From Plesiomonas shigelloides (lineage in GTDB: Bacteria > Pseudomonadota > Gammaproteobacteria > Enterobacterales > CAMTGL01): a DNA stretch of 64,000 nucleotides. Position 1 is the first letter of the stretch; every line of letters begins with the position of its first letter. Positions 1 through 9,682 of the stretch are shown one piece after another. The notes beneath the pieces were generated by a model. It was not told the origin of the DNA and searched no databases. It worked only from the letters and a program-made list of their open reading frames with translations. Location: assembly GCF_900087055.1 (NCBI RefSeq), contig NZ_LT575468.1:248001-312000 (forward strand), in the 5' to 3' direction. A program made the translations under genes and the position numbers.

Positions 1-300
1 TCGCCAGGCAAGGTATACAAGATTGGTCGCGGCGAAGCGGTGTCGGTTGATAAGCAAGAAGTCGAAACGCAAGTTTTGGTCGATGACGGGGAAACAGTTG
101 TACTCGGCGGCGTATTCCAGCACACTACTATCAAAGGTGTAGATAAGGTGCCGGTACTGGGGGATATTCCTGTCATGGGACGGTTATTCCGTCGTGATAT
201 GGATAAAGCCGGAAAACGTGAGCTTGTGATTTTTGTTACCCCGCGCGTGGTTCAGCAGAACATGAACCGCCCGGTGAGCACTGATCCTATCAGTGGTTAA
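1..300 (+). CDS. pilQ: PilQ/HofQ-type secretin, C-terminal part
   Basis: The reading frame is open from the first base and ends with TAA at 298-300, so only the last 99 residues are present. They hold the end of the secretin barrel domain: a VETQVLVDDGETVVLGGVF strand followed by VPVLGDIPVMGRLFR and the closing ELVIFVTPRVV strand, which are typical of PilQ/HofQ outer-membrane secretins. These form the channel through which type IV pili or DNA-uptake pili cross the outer membrane. The position just upstream of aroK matches the usual pilMNOPQ/hofMNOPQ-aroK order. The choice between the names pilQ and hofQ cannot be made from this fragment. Confidence 0.9.
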   Translation, partial: SPGKVYKIGRGEAVSVDKQEVETQVLVDDGETVVLGGVFQHTTIKGVDKVPVLGDIPVMGRLFRRDMDKAGKRELVIFVTPRVVQQNMNRPVSTDPISG

Positions 301-512
301 CCCTCTCTCCTTGATGATGGCTTTCGAAAACTGCAGCAGCGGTTTTCGAAAGCATTGCCTTTATGCAGTTGCCAAACCGGCACGACTCTTGAGATAATTT
401 TTAGTCTGATCTCGCACTACGTTCTTATGAGGATTCAGGTCATGTCTCGTCATCGCATTTTTTGACGGGGCGAGGTGTATTTAAACGTTGTTTTAAGCAA
501 AAACCGAAAAAC

Positions 513-1034
513 ATGGCAGAGAAACGTAATATTTTCCTAATCGGGCCTATGGGCGCCGGTAAAAGTACTATCGGCAGATATCTGGCGCAGATGCTGAATA
601 TGGAATTTTTCGATTCCGATCAGGAAATCGAACGCCGCACTGGCGCCGATATCAGCTGGGTATTTGACGTTGAAGGCGAAGAAGGTTTTCGTGTTCGCGA
701 AGAAAAAGTAATCAATGACCTGACGGAAAAGCAGGGGATCGTATTGGCCACCGGTGGTGGTTCCATTCAATCCCGCGAAACGCGCAACCGTCTGTCCGCG
801 CGCGGAATCGTGGTTTATCTGGAAACAACCATCGAAAAACAGCTGGCTCGTACCCAGCGTGATAAGAAGCGGCCATTGCTGCAGGGCGATGTGGAGCCAC
901 GCGAAGTGCTGGAAGCACTGGCGGCCACGCGTAACCCGCAGTATGAAGAAATTGCCGACATCACTATTCGTACGGATGATCAGGGTGCCAAAGTGGTGGC
1001 GACACAGATCATCGAGATGCTGGAACAGCAGTAA
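513..1034 (+). CDS. aroK: Shikimate kinase I
   Basis: This gene encodes a 173-residue cytoplasmic kinase that phosphorylates shikimate to shikimate 3-phosphate, the fifth step of the shikimate pathway to aromatic amino acids. The Walker A loop GPMGAGKST is at residues 11-19, followed by the DSD motif that binds shikimate and an ATGGGS glycine-rich segment. The frame is open upstream to 462, but I start at the ATG at 513 because MAEKRNIFL and the total length match the Enterobacterales AroK. It lies 22 bp upstream of aroB and is probably cotranscribed with it. Confidence 0.95.
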   Translation: MAEKRNIFLIGPMGAGKSTIGRYLAQMLNMEFFDSDQEIERRTGADISWVFDVEGEEGFRVREEKVINDLTEKQGIVLATGGGSIQSRETRNRLSARGIVVYLETTIEKQLARTQRDKKRPLLQGDVEPREVLEALAATRNPQYEEIADITIRTDDQGAKVVATQIIEMLEQQ

Positions 1035-1056
1035 CTAACGTTAGGAAAGTTATGCC

Positions 1057-2142
1057 ATGGAAAGGATCACCGTAGAATTGGCGGAACGTAGCTACCCTAT
1101 CACGATTCAAGCCGGGCTGCTTTCGCACCCGGCTTCTTTTCATCCGCTGCGCGCGGGTGACAAAGTGATGGTGGTGACCAATACCACGCTAGAGCCTTTG
1201 TATCTGCAGACCGTGTGCCACAGCTTGCGCACGCTGGGCTGTCAGGTCGAGACGCTGGTGTTGCCCGATGGTGAGCAGTACAAAACCTTGACCATTTTGG
1301 ATCAGGTTTTCTCTGCCTTGCTGGCCGGCAATCATGGCCGAGATACCACGTTGGTGGCGCTTGGCGGTGGTGTGATTGGCGATCTGACTGGTTTTGCGGC
1401 GGCCTGTTATCAGCGCGGGGTACGGTTTATCCAGATCCCGACCACGCTGTTGGCGCAGGTAGACTCTTCCGTTGGCGGAAAAACGGCGGTTAATCACCCG
1501 CTGGGTAAAAACATGATCGGGGCGTTTCACCAGCCGGTGTCGGTGGTGATGGATACCGATACCCTGCGTACCTTACCGGCGCGGGAGTTTGCGGCCGGTT
1601 TGGCAGAAGTGATCAAGTATGGTGTCATCATTGATGGCGCATTTTTTGCTTGGTTAGAGCAGCATCTGGAGCAGGTGCTGGCACTGGAGCCGCAGGCGGT
1701 GACCTATTGTCTGCGTCGCTGCTGTGAGCTGAAAGCGCAGGTGGTGGCGGCAGATGAAACCGAACAGGGGCAGCGCGCGTTGCTGAACCTGGGACACACC
1801 TTTGGTCACGCTATTGAAGCGGAGATGGGCTACGGCGTTTGGCTGCATGGCGAAGCGGTCGCGGCTGGAATGATGATGGCGATGGTCACGTCGCGTCATC
1901 TGGGGCTGGCCACTGACGCCGATGTAGCACGGCTACGCGCCTTGTTACAGCGCGCCGGTCTTCCTGTGCAAGGCCCCGCTGCCATGGCGGCAGACGCTTA
2001 TCTGCCGCATATGTTGCGGGATAAGAAAGTGCTGGCGGGCACGCTGCGTCTGGTTTTACCACACGGGATCGGACAGGCCAGCGTCGTCAGCGGAACCGAT
2101 CAACAGGTTGTTCTGGCAGCGATTGCCGAATGCCGGGGTTAA
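1057..2142 (+). CDS. aroB: 3-dehydroquinate synthase
   Basis: The 361-residue enzyme converts DAHP to 3-dehydroquinate, the second shikimate-pathway step, using NAD and a metal ion. Visible hallmarks are the NAD-binding [13 protein letters not shown] stretch, the [19 protein letters not shown] substrate loop, and the metal ligands in LAEVIKYG (Glu), [10 protein letters not shown] (His) and [11 protein letters not shown] (His). The length equals that of the E. coli enzyme. It follows aroK closely and precedes damX by 10 bp, which is the standard aroK-aroB-damX-dam operon. Confidence 0.96.
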   Translation: MERITVELAERSYPITIQAGLLSHPASFHPLRAGDKVMVVTNTTLEPLYLQTVCHSLRTLGCQVETLVLPDGEQYKTLTILDQVFSALLAGNHGRDTTLVALGGGVIGDLTGFAAACYQRGVRFIQIPTTLLAQVDSSVGGKTAVNHPLGKNMIGAFHQPVSVVMDTDTLRTLPAREFAAGLAEVIKYGVIIDGAFFAWLEQHLEQVLALEPQAVTYCLRRCCELKAQVVAADETEQGQRALLNLGHTFGHAIEAEMGYGVWLHGEAVAAGMMMAMVTSRHLGLATDADVARLRALLQRAGLPVQGPAAMAADAYLPHMLRDKKVLAGTLRLVLPHGIGQASVVSGTDQQVVLAAIAECRG

Positions 2143-2152
2143 GTAGAATTCG

Positions 2153-3844
2153 ATGGAAAACACACCCTCTCGTCTGTGGGTTGAGCTGGACTCGCAGACT
2201 CAAGTACTCTCACGCGTCCGTTTTCTGAGCCGCTTTGGCTCACCGTTTATTCATATCAGCGGACCGGAAGGGGCCGGAAAGAGCTTTTTGGCCCAACATC
2301 TGCTGGATGAGCAAGATCCCGAGCGGGTACGTTGTGCGCTGCTTGCCGGTCGTAAAGATCAGGCAGATACCTTGGTGCGCTCATTGTTGGTGCATCAGCT
2401 GGTAGATCAAGCCGCTTACGATGATGCCACGCCGCTAGCCGAATTTTTGCCAGAGCTTGCCCGTGAAGGGCGTCGCGATCTGCTGATTATTGTCGATGAT
2501 GCGCAGCTGTTGTCTGACGCCATGCTGATGGAGTTATGGCAACTGGCGGGCACTAGCCGTCAGGCCGGTAATCGTCGTTGTGCTGTGGTGCTGTTTGGCC
2601 CAGCCGAGGGGTTGGCTGAGCGCATCAAAGCGCTGCCGGCGCAGCAGGGTGTGGCGCAAATGACCATCGATGTGCCGCAGCTGACCCGCGCCGAAGCCTT
2701 GACCTTGATGAAGGCTGCTTTAGTTCGTGCGCAGCGTCCGGCGCAGGATGCAGAAGCGTTGCTGGGTACTGCATTGCGCCCAGGCGCGGTGTTGGCGGCA
2801 GCGGAAAAGCCGCTGTTACCAGAGCCTGAGCCCGATTTATTGCCTAAACCGCGGGCACAGCGCGCCAAAGAGTCTCGCTCACGGGTTGGCTTGATCAGCT
2901 TAGCCGTCTTGGTGCTGCTGGCACTGGGCGCCGGTACGTGGGTGTGGCTGTCTGAGCACTCCGCGCCAGCCAAATCCACCTTTACCCCAGGCGATCGCGC
3001 CGCATCCGTCTCTAGCCAGCCGTTAGGTGGCCAAAGCGATGCGTCAAGCGCGGAAAAAGTATTGCCGAAGGTCGATGGTGCGCCATTGGATCCGGTTCCG
3101 GACGTTAAAGGCCGTCTCAATAGCGGTGAGGTCGAGCCGATTCAGCAAAACGAACAAGTGCGCTTGACCGAACAAAGTCCGGTGGCGCAAATCACTGCGC
3201 CAGCAGAGCCGGGCGAAACCACACAGGCCCAGATCCTGCCTCAAACTGGCAAGCGCGTGGTGTTACCGGGCAACGTAGTGGATGCGCTGGTGGCGGCTGA
3301 GCAGCAAGTCCAGCAAGCGGCCACCCCGACTGCGACAGCGACTAACGCAAATGCCGCTGAGGAAGCCAAACCGGCTGCGACCAGCACAAGTGATAGCGCT
3401 ACAGCGACCTCGACGGCGATCAGCCCTGAGCAAGCGGCGGCGGCCAAGCGCGCCGAGTCAGCGAAAGCGGACAACGCCAAAGCGACGGCCGCAAAAGAAA
3501 CAGCTGCCAAGCCAGCCAGCACTAAGCGTCGTCACAGCAGCCGTCTGAGCGGTGATACTGAGCTGGAAAAAGCGTCACCGAAGCACTATACCGTGCAGTT
3601 GTCGGGCTCTCATTCGCTCAAAGATGCGTGGCATTTTGTTGAGAAAAGTGGCTTGGCCTCCAAATTACGGGTGTATGAAACACGCCGTAATGGACGGGCT
3701 TGGTACGTGGTGATCATGGGCAATTATCCAACGGTAGCCCAAGCCAAGCAGGCAATTAACACCCTGCCAACGGCAATGAAAGCGGATCAACCGTGGGTGA
3801 AGTCATACCGTCAGGTGCAAACTGAACTGAAGCGGGCGCAATAA
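2153..3844 (+). CDS. damX: Cell-division protein DamX, SPOR domain
   Basis: This 563-residue protein binds septal peptidoglycan during division. It has a cytoplasmic NTPase-like part with a Walker A loop GPEGAGKS at residues 37-44, and one membrane helix near residues 244-266 (GLISLAVLVLLALGAG). A long Ala/Thr/Lys-rich low-complexity linker follows (about 375-470). The C-terminal SPOR domain, from about residue 477, starts HYTVQLSGSHS and holds the usual WYVVIMGNYPTVAQAKQAI ending. The ATG is 10 bp after aroB, consistent with cotranscription. It is longer than the E. coli protein mainly through the linker. Confidence 0.93.
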   Translation: MENTPSRLWVELDSQTQVLSRVRFLSRFGSPFIHISGPEGAGKSFLAQHLLDEQDPERVRCALLAGRKDQADTLVRSLLVHQLVDQAAYDDATPLAEFLPELAREGRRDLLIIVDDAQLLSDAMLMELWQLAGTSRQAGNRRCAVVLFGPAEGLAERIKALPAQQGVAQMTIDVPQLTRAEALTLMKAALVRAQRPAQDAEALLGTALRPGAVLAAAEKPLLPEPEPDLLPKPRAQRAKESRSRVGLISLAVLVLLALGAGTWVWLSEHSAPAKSTFTPGDRAASVSSQPLGGQSDASSAEKVLPKVDGAPLDPVPDVKGRLNSGEVEPIQQNEQVRLTEQSPVAQITAPAEPGETTQAQILPQTGKRVVLPGNVVDALVAAEQQVQQAATPTATATNANAAEEAKPAATSTSDSATATSTAISPEQAAAAKRAESAKADNAKATAAKETAAKPASTKRRHSSRLSGDTELEKASPKHYTVQLSGSHSLKDAWHFVEKSGLASKLRVYETRRNGRAWYVVIMGNYPTVAQAKQAINTLPTAMKADQPWVKSYRQVQTELKRAQ

Positions 3845-3918
3845 CCCACTGCAGCGGCTAATTAAACTGAGTACAATTAGCCGCTTTAATGCAGTCTAGA
3901 AGTGGCAGAACACACAGC

Positions 3919-4752
3919 ATGAAGAAGTACCGCGCGTTTCTCAAATGGGCCGGGGGCAAGTACAGCCTGGTTGATGAAATCCGCCGCCACTTACCGTCGG
4001 GGCAGTGTCTGATTGAGCCGTTTGTCGGCGCTGGCTCGGTATTTTTGAATACCGATTTTGAAGAGTATGTGCTGGCGGACATCAACAGCGATCTGATCAA
4101 TCTCTACAATCTGGTCAAGCAGGATGTAGACAGCTTTATCGCCGATGCCCGTCAGTTGTTTACCCCCGAGCATAACTGCGCGGAAGCCTATTACCGCCTG
4201 CGCGATGAGTTTAATCAGACGGTTGATCCTTATCGTCGCGCGGTGATTTTTCTGTATATGAACCGACATGGCTTTAATGGCCTGTGTCGTTACAACCTGA
4301 AAGGCGGTTTTAATGTGCCGTTCGGGTCGTACAAGAAACCCTATTTCCCAGAGCAAGAGCTGCGCTTTTTTGCGCACAAGGCGCAGCGCGCGACCTTTGT
4401 GTGTGAAAGTTATGCCCAGACTTTGGCGCGGGTAGATAAACACTGCGTGGTGTACTGCGATCCGCCGTATGCTCCGCTTTCGACCACCGCGAACTTTACC
4501 ACGTACCACAGCAACGGCTTTTCGCTCGATGATCAGGCCACCTTGGCCGAGCTGGCCGATCAGATTGCAGCCCATCAGCGGGTGCCGGTTCTGATCTCCA
4601 ATCACGATACGCCGTTGACGCGCCGCCTGTATCAAGGGGCGCAATTGAATGTGGTACAGGTTAAGCGCACCATTAGCCGTAATGGCGGTAGCCGCAATAA
4701 AGTCGGCGAGCTGTTGGCGCTGTTTACGTCCGGCGGACGTAAAGCGGGGTGA
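3919..4752 (+). CDS. dam: DNA adenine methylase Dam
   Basis: The enzyme (277 residues, E. coli 278) methylates adenine in GATC, which marks the parental strand for mismatch repair and times replication initiation. The N-terminal FLKWAGGK motif, the S-adenosylmethionine pocket EPFVGAGSVF and the catalytic motif IV DPPY (in VVYCDPPYAPLS, about residue 180) are all intact. The frame is open from 3889, but MKKYRAFLKWAGGK at 3919 is the conserved start. It is 74 bp after damX and upstream of rpe, as in enteric bacteria. Confidence 0.96.
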   Translation: MKKYRAFLKWAGGKYSLVDEIRRHLPSGQCLIEPFVGAGSVFLNTDFEEYVLADINSDLINLYNLVKQDVDSFIADARQLFTPEHNCAEAYYRLRDEFNQTVDPYRRAVIFLYMNRHGFNGLCRYNLKGGFNVPFGSYKKPYFPEQELRFFAHKAQRATFVCESYAQTLARVDKHCVVYCDPPYAPLSTTANFTTYHSNGFSLDDQATLAELADQIAAHQRVPVLISNHDTPLTRRLYQGAQLNVVQVKRTISRNGGSRNKVGELLALFTSGGRKAG

Positions 4753-4819
4753 CGGTGGGTGCAAATCGCGCTCATGGTGGTGGTGACCTTTTACGATTGA
4801 TTTGCTGGAGAGCTGGAAG

Positions 4820-5491
4820 ATGAAGGATTTCCTCATTGCGCCATCAATTTTATCGGCGGACTTTGCCCGTTTGGGGGAAGACGTAGCCAAGGTATTGGCG
4901 GCCGGTGCTGATGTGGTGCACTTTGATGTCATGGATAACCATTATGTGCCGAATCTGACGATTGGCCCGATGGTGTGTCAGGCTCTGCGCAACTACGGCA
5001 TTACTGCGCCGATTGATGTGCATCTGATGGTAAAACCGGTTGATCGCATCATCCCAGATTTTGCCAAAGCGGGCGCCACCTACATCACCTTCCATCCGGA
5101 AGCCTCTGAGCATGTCGATCGCACCTTGCAACTGATTAAAGATTGCGGCTGTAAAGCCGGTCTGGTGCTCAACCCTGCCACCTCGCTGAGCTATCTGGAT
5201 TACGTGATGGATAAGCTGGATGTGATTTTGCTGATGTCGGTGAACCCAGGCTTTGGCGGTCAGTCGTTTATTCCAGCCACGCTGGATAAGCTGCGCGAAG
5301 TGCGTCGTCGCATTGATGCCAGTGGCCGCGATATCCGCTTGGAGATCGATGGCGGGGTGAAAGTCGACAATATCCGTGACATAGCAGCGGCTGGCGCGGA
5401 TATGTTTGTGGCCGGCTCGGCGATTTTCAGCCAGCCAGATTACGCGGCGGTGATTGCTCAGATGCGCGCGGAGCTGGAGTTGGCGGTATGA
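4820..5491 (+). CDS. rpe: Ribulose-phosphate 3-epimerase
   Basis: This 223-residue TIM-barrel enzyme interconverts ribulose 5-phosphate and xylulose 5-phosphate in the pentose phosphate pathway. The family signatures are clear: [14 protein letters not shown] at the N-terminus, [12 protein letters not shown] and DVHLMV with the metal ligands, [10 protein letters not shown], and EIDGGVK near the C-terminus. I start at MKDFLIAPS (ATG at 4820), which matches family length; the frame also opens at 4802. The stop codon overlaps the gph start by 4 bp, so the two genes are translationally coupled. Confidence 0.96.
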   Translation: MKDFLIAPSILSADFARLGEDVAKVLAAGADVVHFDVMDNHYVPNLTIGPMVCQALRNYGITAPIDVHLMVKPVDRIIPDFAKAGATYITFHPEASEHVDRTLQLIKDCGCKAGLVLNPATSLSYLDYVMDKLDVILLMSVNPGFGGQSFIPATLDKLREVRRRIDASGRDIRLEIDGGVKVDNIRDIAAAGADMFVAGSAIFSQPDYAAVIAQMRAELELAV

Positions 5492-6174
5492 TGCGTTTTT
5501 CCGGGGTGCGCAGCGTGGTCTTTGACCTCGACGGCACTCTGATTGACAGCGTACCGGATTTGGCGCTGGCGGTGGATCTGATGCTCGAAGAGCTGCAGTA
5601 TCCGAAAGCCGGTGAAAATCGGGTGCGGGAATGGATTGGTAACGGGGCCGACATTCTGGTAAAGCGGGCATTGACGTGGGCGCAAGAGGGGTTTGTCCCT
5701 GAGCGTCAGCAACTGCGTGAAGCGCGCGCCTTGTTCGATAAGCATTACGCCGCCAATTTGACCGTCGGTAGCCGCTTGTATGCCGGGGTGCTGGACACCT
5801 TGGCACGCCTGCGTCAGCAAGGGCTGCCGCTGGGGATCGTGACCAACAAACCGAGTGCCTTTGTGCGTCCGCTGCTGGAGAAGTTCGGCTTGAGCGATTA
5901 CTTCAGTGTGGTGCTGGGTGGTGATGATGTGGTGGTACGTAAACCGCATCCGGCGGCACTGTATCTGGTTCTCGGCACACTGGGGCTGCGCCCTCAAGAA
6001 TTACTGTTTGTCGGCGACTCAGAAAATGACATTAAAGCGGCCAAAGCGGCCGGTTGTCTGAGCGTTGGCCTCAGTTATGGATACAATTACGGCGAATCCA
6101 TTGCATTGAGTGAGCCGGATTTGGTATTACATCAGTTTACCGGTTTATTACCGGCGCTAGGCATTGACCGCTGA
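5488..6174 (+). CDS. gph: Phosphoglycolate phosphatase
   Basis: This is a HAD-superfamily hydrolase of 228 residues. It removes phosphate from 2-phosphoglycolate, a product of DNA 3'-end repair. HAD motif [13 protein letters not shown] is near the N-terminus, motif II is in [10 protein letters not shown], motif III is the Lys in RKPHPAAL, and motif IV is [12 protein letters not shown]. The start overlaps the rpe stop (ATGA). Two in-frame ATG codons are adjacent (5488 and 5491), and either could be used. The order dam-rpe-gph-trpS supports the name. Confidence 0.95.
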   Translation: MMRFSGVRSVVFDLDGTLIDSVPDLALAVDLMLEELQYPKAGENRVREWIGNGADILVKRALTWAQEGFVPERQQLREARALFDKHYAANLTVGSRLYAGVLDTLARLRQQGLPLGIVTNKPSAFVRPLLEKFGLSDYFSVVLGGDDVVVRKPHPAALYLVLGTLGLRPQELLFVGDSENDIKAAKAAGCLSVGLSYGYNYGESIALSEPDLVLHQFTGLLPALGIDR

Positions 6175-6235
6175 GAGTCACCGGCTATCGCCGACGCGGA
6201 TCAGGTTAGAGCATTGAATTTTAGGAAGAGTAGTG

Positions 6236-7258
6236 ATGAGTGAACCCACTGTAAGCAAAAAACCGGTTGTATTAAGCGGCGTGCAGCCTTCCGGCGAACT
6301 GACCATCGGTAACTATATGGGTGCACTGCGTCAGTGGGTGAAGATGCAGGATGAGTATGAGTGCCTGTTCTGTATCGTGGACTTGCACGCCATCACTGTT
6401 CGTCAAGATCCGGCCACCCTGCGCAAAGCAACTTTAGATACGCTGGCCCTGTATTTGGCCTGTGGTATCGACCCAGAAAAGAGCACCATCTTTGTTCAGT
6501 CACATGTGCCAGAGCATGCGCAGTTAGGTTGGGTGCTGAACTGCTACACCTATTTTGGTGAGCTGAGCCGCATGACCCAGTTCAAAGACAAATCCAGCCG
6601 TTATGCTGAGAACATCACCGCCGGTTTGTTTGATTATCCGGTGCTGATGGCGGCCGATATCCTGCTGTATCAAGCCGCACAAGTGCCGGTTGGTGAAGAT
6701 CAGAAGCAGCATTTGGAGCTGAGCCGCGATGTGGCGCAGCGCTTTAATGCGCTGTACGGTGAGATTTTCCGCATTCCTGAGCCATTCATCCCGAAAGTGG
6801 GCGCGCGCGTGATGTCACTGCTCGAGCCGACCAAGAAGATGTCTAAGTCCGATGACAACCGCAATAACGTGGTTGGCCTGCTGGAAGATCCAAAGTCAGT
6901 CACCAAGAAAATCAAACGTGCGATGACCGACTCGGAAGAGCCGCCAGTGGTGCGTTACGACGTGGCGCAAAAACCAGGGGTATCGAACCTGCTGGATATT
7001 CTGTCTGGCGTAACCGGCAAAACCATTGCTGAGCTGGAGCAGGAATTCGAAGGCAAAATGTACGGTCACTTGAAAGGCGCAGTAGCCGATGCGGTATCCG
7101 GCATGCTGACCGAACTGCAAGAGCGCTTCCACGCCTATCGTGCTGACGAAGCGTATCTGGAGCAAGTGATGCGTGAGGGGGCGAAGAAAGCCTCTGCGCG
7201 CGCCGCCGAGACGTTGGCGAAAGTGTACGACGCCGTGGGTTTTGTCGCGCGTCCGTAA
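6236..7258 (+). CDS. trpS: Tryptophanyl-tRNA synthetase
   Basis: The class I synthetase (340 residues) charges tRNA-Trp. The HIGH-equivalent TIGN lies at residues 23-26 in [13 protein letters not shown], and the KMSKS loop is intact near residue 200 ([11 protein letters not shown]). DLHAITV and [13 protein letters not shown] are typical of bacterial TrpS. I chose the ATG at 6236, which follows a good ribosome-binding site (AGGAAGAG at 6222-6229). A GTG lies one codon upstream. It closes the dam cluster and is followed by an intrinsic terminator. Confidence 0.96.
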   Translation: MSEPTVSKKPVVLSGVQPSGELTIGNYMGALRQWVKMQDEYECLFCIVDLHAITVRQDPATLRKATLDTLALYLACGIDPEKSTIFVQSHVPEHAQLGWVLNCYTYFGELSRMTQFKDKSSRYAENITAGLFDYPVLMAADILLYQAAQVPVGEDQKQHLELSRDVAQRFNALYGEIFRIPEPFIPKVGARVMSLLEPTKKMSKSDDNRNNVVGLLEDPKSVTKKIKRAMTDSEEPPVVRYDVAQKPGVSNLLDILSGVTGKTIAELEQEFEGKMYGHLKGAVADAVSGMLTELQERFHAYRADEAYLEQVMREGAKKASARAAETLAKVYDAVGFVARP

Positions 7259-7310
7259 TAGCGGAGCAATCATTCGCACTCATCAATCGCTCAATGAATC
7301 AATAATGTAA

Positions 7311-7347
7311 GCCGGCCGGCGCGTTTCGCGTCTGGCCGGTTTTTTTA
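7311..7347 (+). terminator. Intrinsic terminator after trpS
   Basis: A GC-rich hairpin (arms CCGGCC at 7312-7317 and GGCCGG at 7334-7339, with a smaller CGCG/CGCG stem inside) is followed directly by seven T residues. It lies about 50 bp after the trpS stop and should end transcription of the aroK-trpS cluster. Confidence 0.85.
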
Positions 7348-8050
7348 TCTTTCCTTATCACCTCGTCGAGTATGTTTTGTGCTCGGCTAATGTGCCTTCT
7401 GCGGATTGCGCACACTTCGCTTGGGTCACTCCCTAGTTCTTTGCTCGCCTCGTTTTTGCATAATCCCTGCATATTTTTTCAACGTTTGAGTGCGACGTTA
7501 CACAAAATAACAATATGCGATGATGTGCATAAATATCACTCTAGGGACTACATTTTATTAACGTGCGACAGCAAAGCTGCCGGAATAAAACGTGATTTTC
7601 TCGCGCAGGCTAGCTCAGTGCTGTTAATAAATGTCGCTGATTGTGTTGGTCTTTTATCTTTGGTGAAAATGAGTTGCAATCGGCTGTCATCAGATTGATT
7701 GACAAGATTTGGTCAAGTCACTAGGTTTAGGCATAACCTCACGAATAATAACCCTACCATGGGGCGTCGCCCTGTACGGCGTATCTTACGGTGCACCGAA
7801 CAGAGCAGTACTACTGTAACGATACGATTACATATTTATTCATTATCAGTTATGGGGATGCCCATAACTGATAAGACCGTGCTTTGTGGCGATTGTTGTT
7901 TTGCCGCTTTTCGCGCGGTCATTTTTCACTGTGTAACTTTTCACTTTGTAACAGGGGTATGTCGGTGCGCAGAGTGAGCACCGGCATCGTGCGGATCCCA
8001 CCGTGTGGAGAATTCTCCGTTAGCGGTGGGCGCAGAAGGAACAGTACGTG
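7348..8050. other. 700-bp gap upstream of ravA with a perfect palindrome
   Basis: I see no convincing gene here. Open frames at 7372-7698 and 7699-7977 have no ribosome-binding site and no recognisable protein character. The region contains a TTGACA at 7699-7704 with a weak TAGGTT 17 bp further on, which could be a promoter reading toward ravA. It also contains a 14-bp perfect inverted repeat at 7843-7874, reported separately. The A/T-rich stretch at 7500-7730 looks like regulatory or decayed sequence. Confidence 0.4.
7843..7874. repeat. 14-bp perfect inverted repeat with 4-nt loop
   Basis: TTATCAGTTATGGG (7843-7856), a GATG loop, then CCCATAACTGATAA (7861-7874). All 14 positions pair. No T-run follows on either strand, so a simple terminator is unlikely. 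It lies about 180 bp upstream of ravA and could be a regulator-binding palindrome, a stable RNA hairpin in the ravA leader, or a dispersed palindromic repeat. Confidence 0.8.
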
Positions 8051-9682
8051 ATGTTTTCAGCGCAACAAGGTGAACGCCTGAACAGCCGAGTCAGCCGTTT
8101 AAACCACCATCTGTGTGAGGGCGTGTACGAGCGCCAAAATGCCTTCAAACTCAGCCTGCTGGCCGCGTTATCCGGGGAGAGTATTTTCCTGCTCGGGCCT
8201 CCCGGGATCGGTAAAAGTCTGATCGCTCGCCGTCTGATGTGCGCCTTTAAAGAGGCCACCACCTTTGAATACCTGATGACCCGCTTTTCCACCCCAGAAG
8301 AGGTGTTTGGGCCATTGTCGATTCAGGCGCTTAAAGAGCAAGGGCAGTATGTGCGTCTGACCGAGGGCTATCTGCCGTCTTCCCATATCGTGTTTCTGGA
8401 TGAGATTTGGAAAGCCAGCCCCGCGATTTTGAATACCCTGCTGACCGTGCTGAACGAGCGCTTGTTTCGTAACGGCACCCAAACCCTGCGTTTACCGATG
8501 CGTTTGTTGCTCACCGCTTCCAATGAATTGCCCGATCCTCAAGGTGGGTTAGACCCGTTTTACGATCGCATGTTGCTGCGGGTGTATGTCGGCAAGGTGG
8601 AGCAGAAAGACAATTTTCGCTCGATGGTGGTGGCGGCCGATGATGTGTATCGCGATCCGGTACCACCGGAGCTGAAAATTTCGGAGCAGGAGTATCAGGA
8701 GTGGCAGCAACAGATCCCGCAGGTGCAGTTACCGGATCCGTGTTTTGAGAAAATTTATTTCATCAAAACGCGGTTGGAGGAAAAGCAGGCGTTAGCGCCG
8801 GAGCTGGATCTGTACATTTCCGATCGGCGCTGGAAAAAGGCCATTTACTTGCTGCGTGCCTGTGCCTTTTTTAATGGCCGTAGTCAGATCACGCCGCCGG
8901 ATTTATTGATTTTGGTGAATTGCCTGTGGCGTGATTTGCCGACCCGCGATTTTATCCGCGCCTTAATCGGTGAATATGCCCGTGAGGAAGCCTACGAGCA
9001 GCGCGAGCTGGCATTGCAAATCAGCCATCTGCAAGAGCAAGTGGCGCGTCAGCAAGAGGCGCGGCGCTTAGCGGTGCGTCCGGCGCTGAAAAAAAGTAGC
9101 AGTCTGCGGGGTGAGCGTTATCAGCTGGATCTGACCCATGCGGGGCAGTATCGGCACATGGCGCATAAAGGGTTGCTGCGGTTGATCCCGCTATTGCCGC
9201 AGGCGCAGCTCTCCACGCAGCCGGCCGAGGCGGCGTACCAGATTCTGGTCGACCCGCAGGAGTTACAAAAGCAGCTGCTGCGTGGCAGCGGCACCATTGC
9301 GGCCTTTGTGAATACCCAGACGAGCGTGCAGCACTTGAGCTTTGCTCTCGACAGTCGACAGCAGCTGGTGGTGCGCGATACCCGCAATCAAGATATTCCA
9401 CTGGGCATCAGTGGAATTTGGCCGGTCAGTGCTCATACCGAACAAACGTGGCAACAAGAGCTGGATGAGCTGGCCAGCATGCAGCAAAAACTGTATCAGC
9501 AACTGATGCTGGCACGTAGTCAGTTTACCCACACCTTACCGCATCATTTTGCCGATCAGATTTTTATCGACCAAATCCAGGCCAGTCTTGATCAGCTCTT
9601 GCTGGAGCTGACCCAGTTGGCGCAGGAGCTGGCGGCGTTGGAGACCTGCTATCGACGAGTGAAAGAGCATGCCTCTGCGTGA
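8051..9682 (+). CDS. ravA: MoxR-family AAA+ ATPase RavA
   Basis: RavA (543 residues here) is a hexameric AAA+ ATPase. In E. coli it binds the lysine decarboxylase LdcI and works with ViaA, with links to respiratory complexes and aminoglycoside sensitivity. The Walker A loop GPPGIGKS is near residue 50, Walker B is IVFLDEIWK near 112-120, and the sensor TASNELPDP follows. The C-terminal part holds the LARA-like region and a coiled-coil-rich tail. ATG at 8051 follows an AAGGA site; a GTG precedes it by one codon. It overlaps viaA by 14 bp. It is about 45 residues longer than the E. coli protein. Confidence 0.94.
   Translation: MFSAQQGERLNSRVSRLNHHLCEGVYERQNAFKLSLLAALSGESIFLLGPPGIGKSLIARRLMCAFKEATTFEYLMTRFSTPEEVFGPLSIQALKEQGQYVRLTEGYLPSSHIVFLDEIWKASPAILNTLLTVLNERLFRNGTQTLRLPMRLLLTASNELPDPQGGLDPFYDRMLLRVYVGKVEQKDNFRSMVVAADDVYRDPVPPELKISEQEYQEWQQQIPQVQLPDPCFEKIYFIKTRLEEKQALAPELDLYISDRRWKKAIYLLRACAFFNGRSQITPPDLLILVNCLWRDLPTRDFIRALIGEYAREEAYEQRELALQISHLQEQVARQQEARRLAVRPALKKSSSLRGERYQLDLTHAGQYRHMAHKGLLRLIPLLPQAQLSTQPAEAAYQILVDPQELQKQLLRGSGTIAAFVNTQTSVQHLSFALDSRQQLVVRDTRNQDIPLGISGIWPVSAHTEQTWQQELDELASMQQKLYQQLMLARSQFTHTLPHHFADQIFIDQIQASLDQLLLELTQLAQELAALETCYRRVKEHASA

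Noticed and set aside
7372-7977. Two consecutive open frames (108 and 92 codons) upstream of ravA
   Set aside because: There is no ribosome-binding site, the composition is unlike protein, and the second frame runs through the perfect palindrome.
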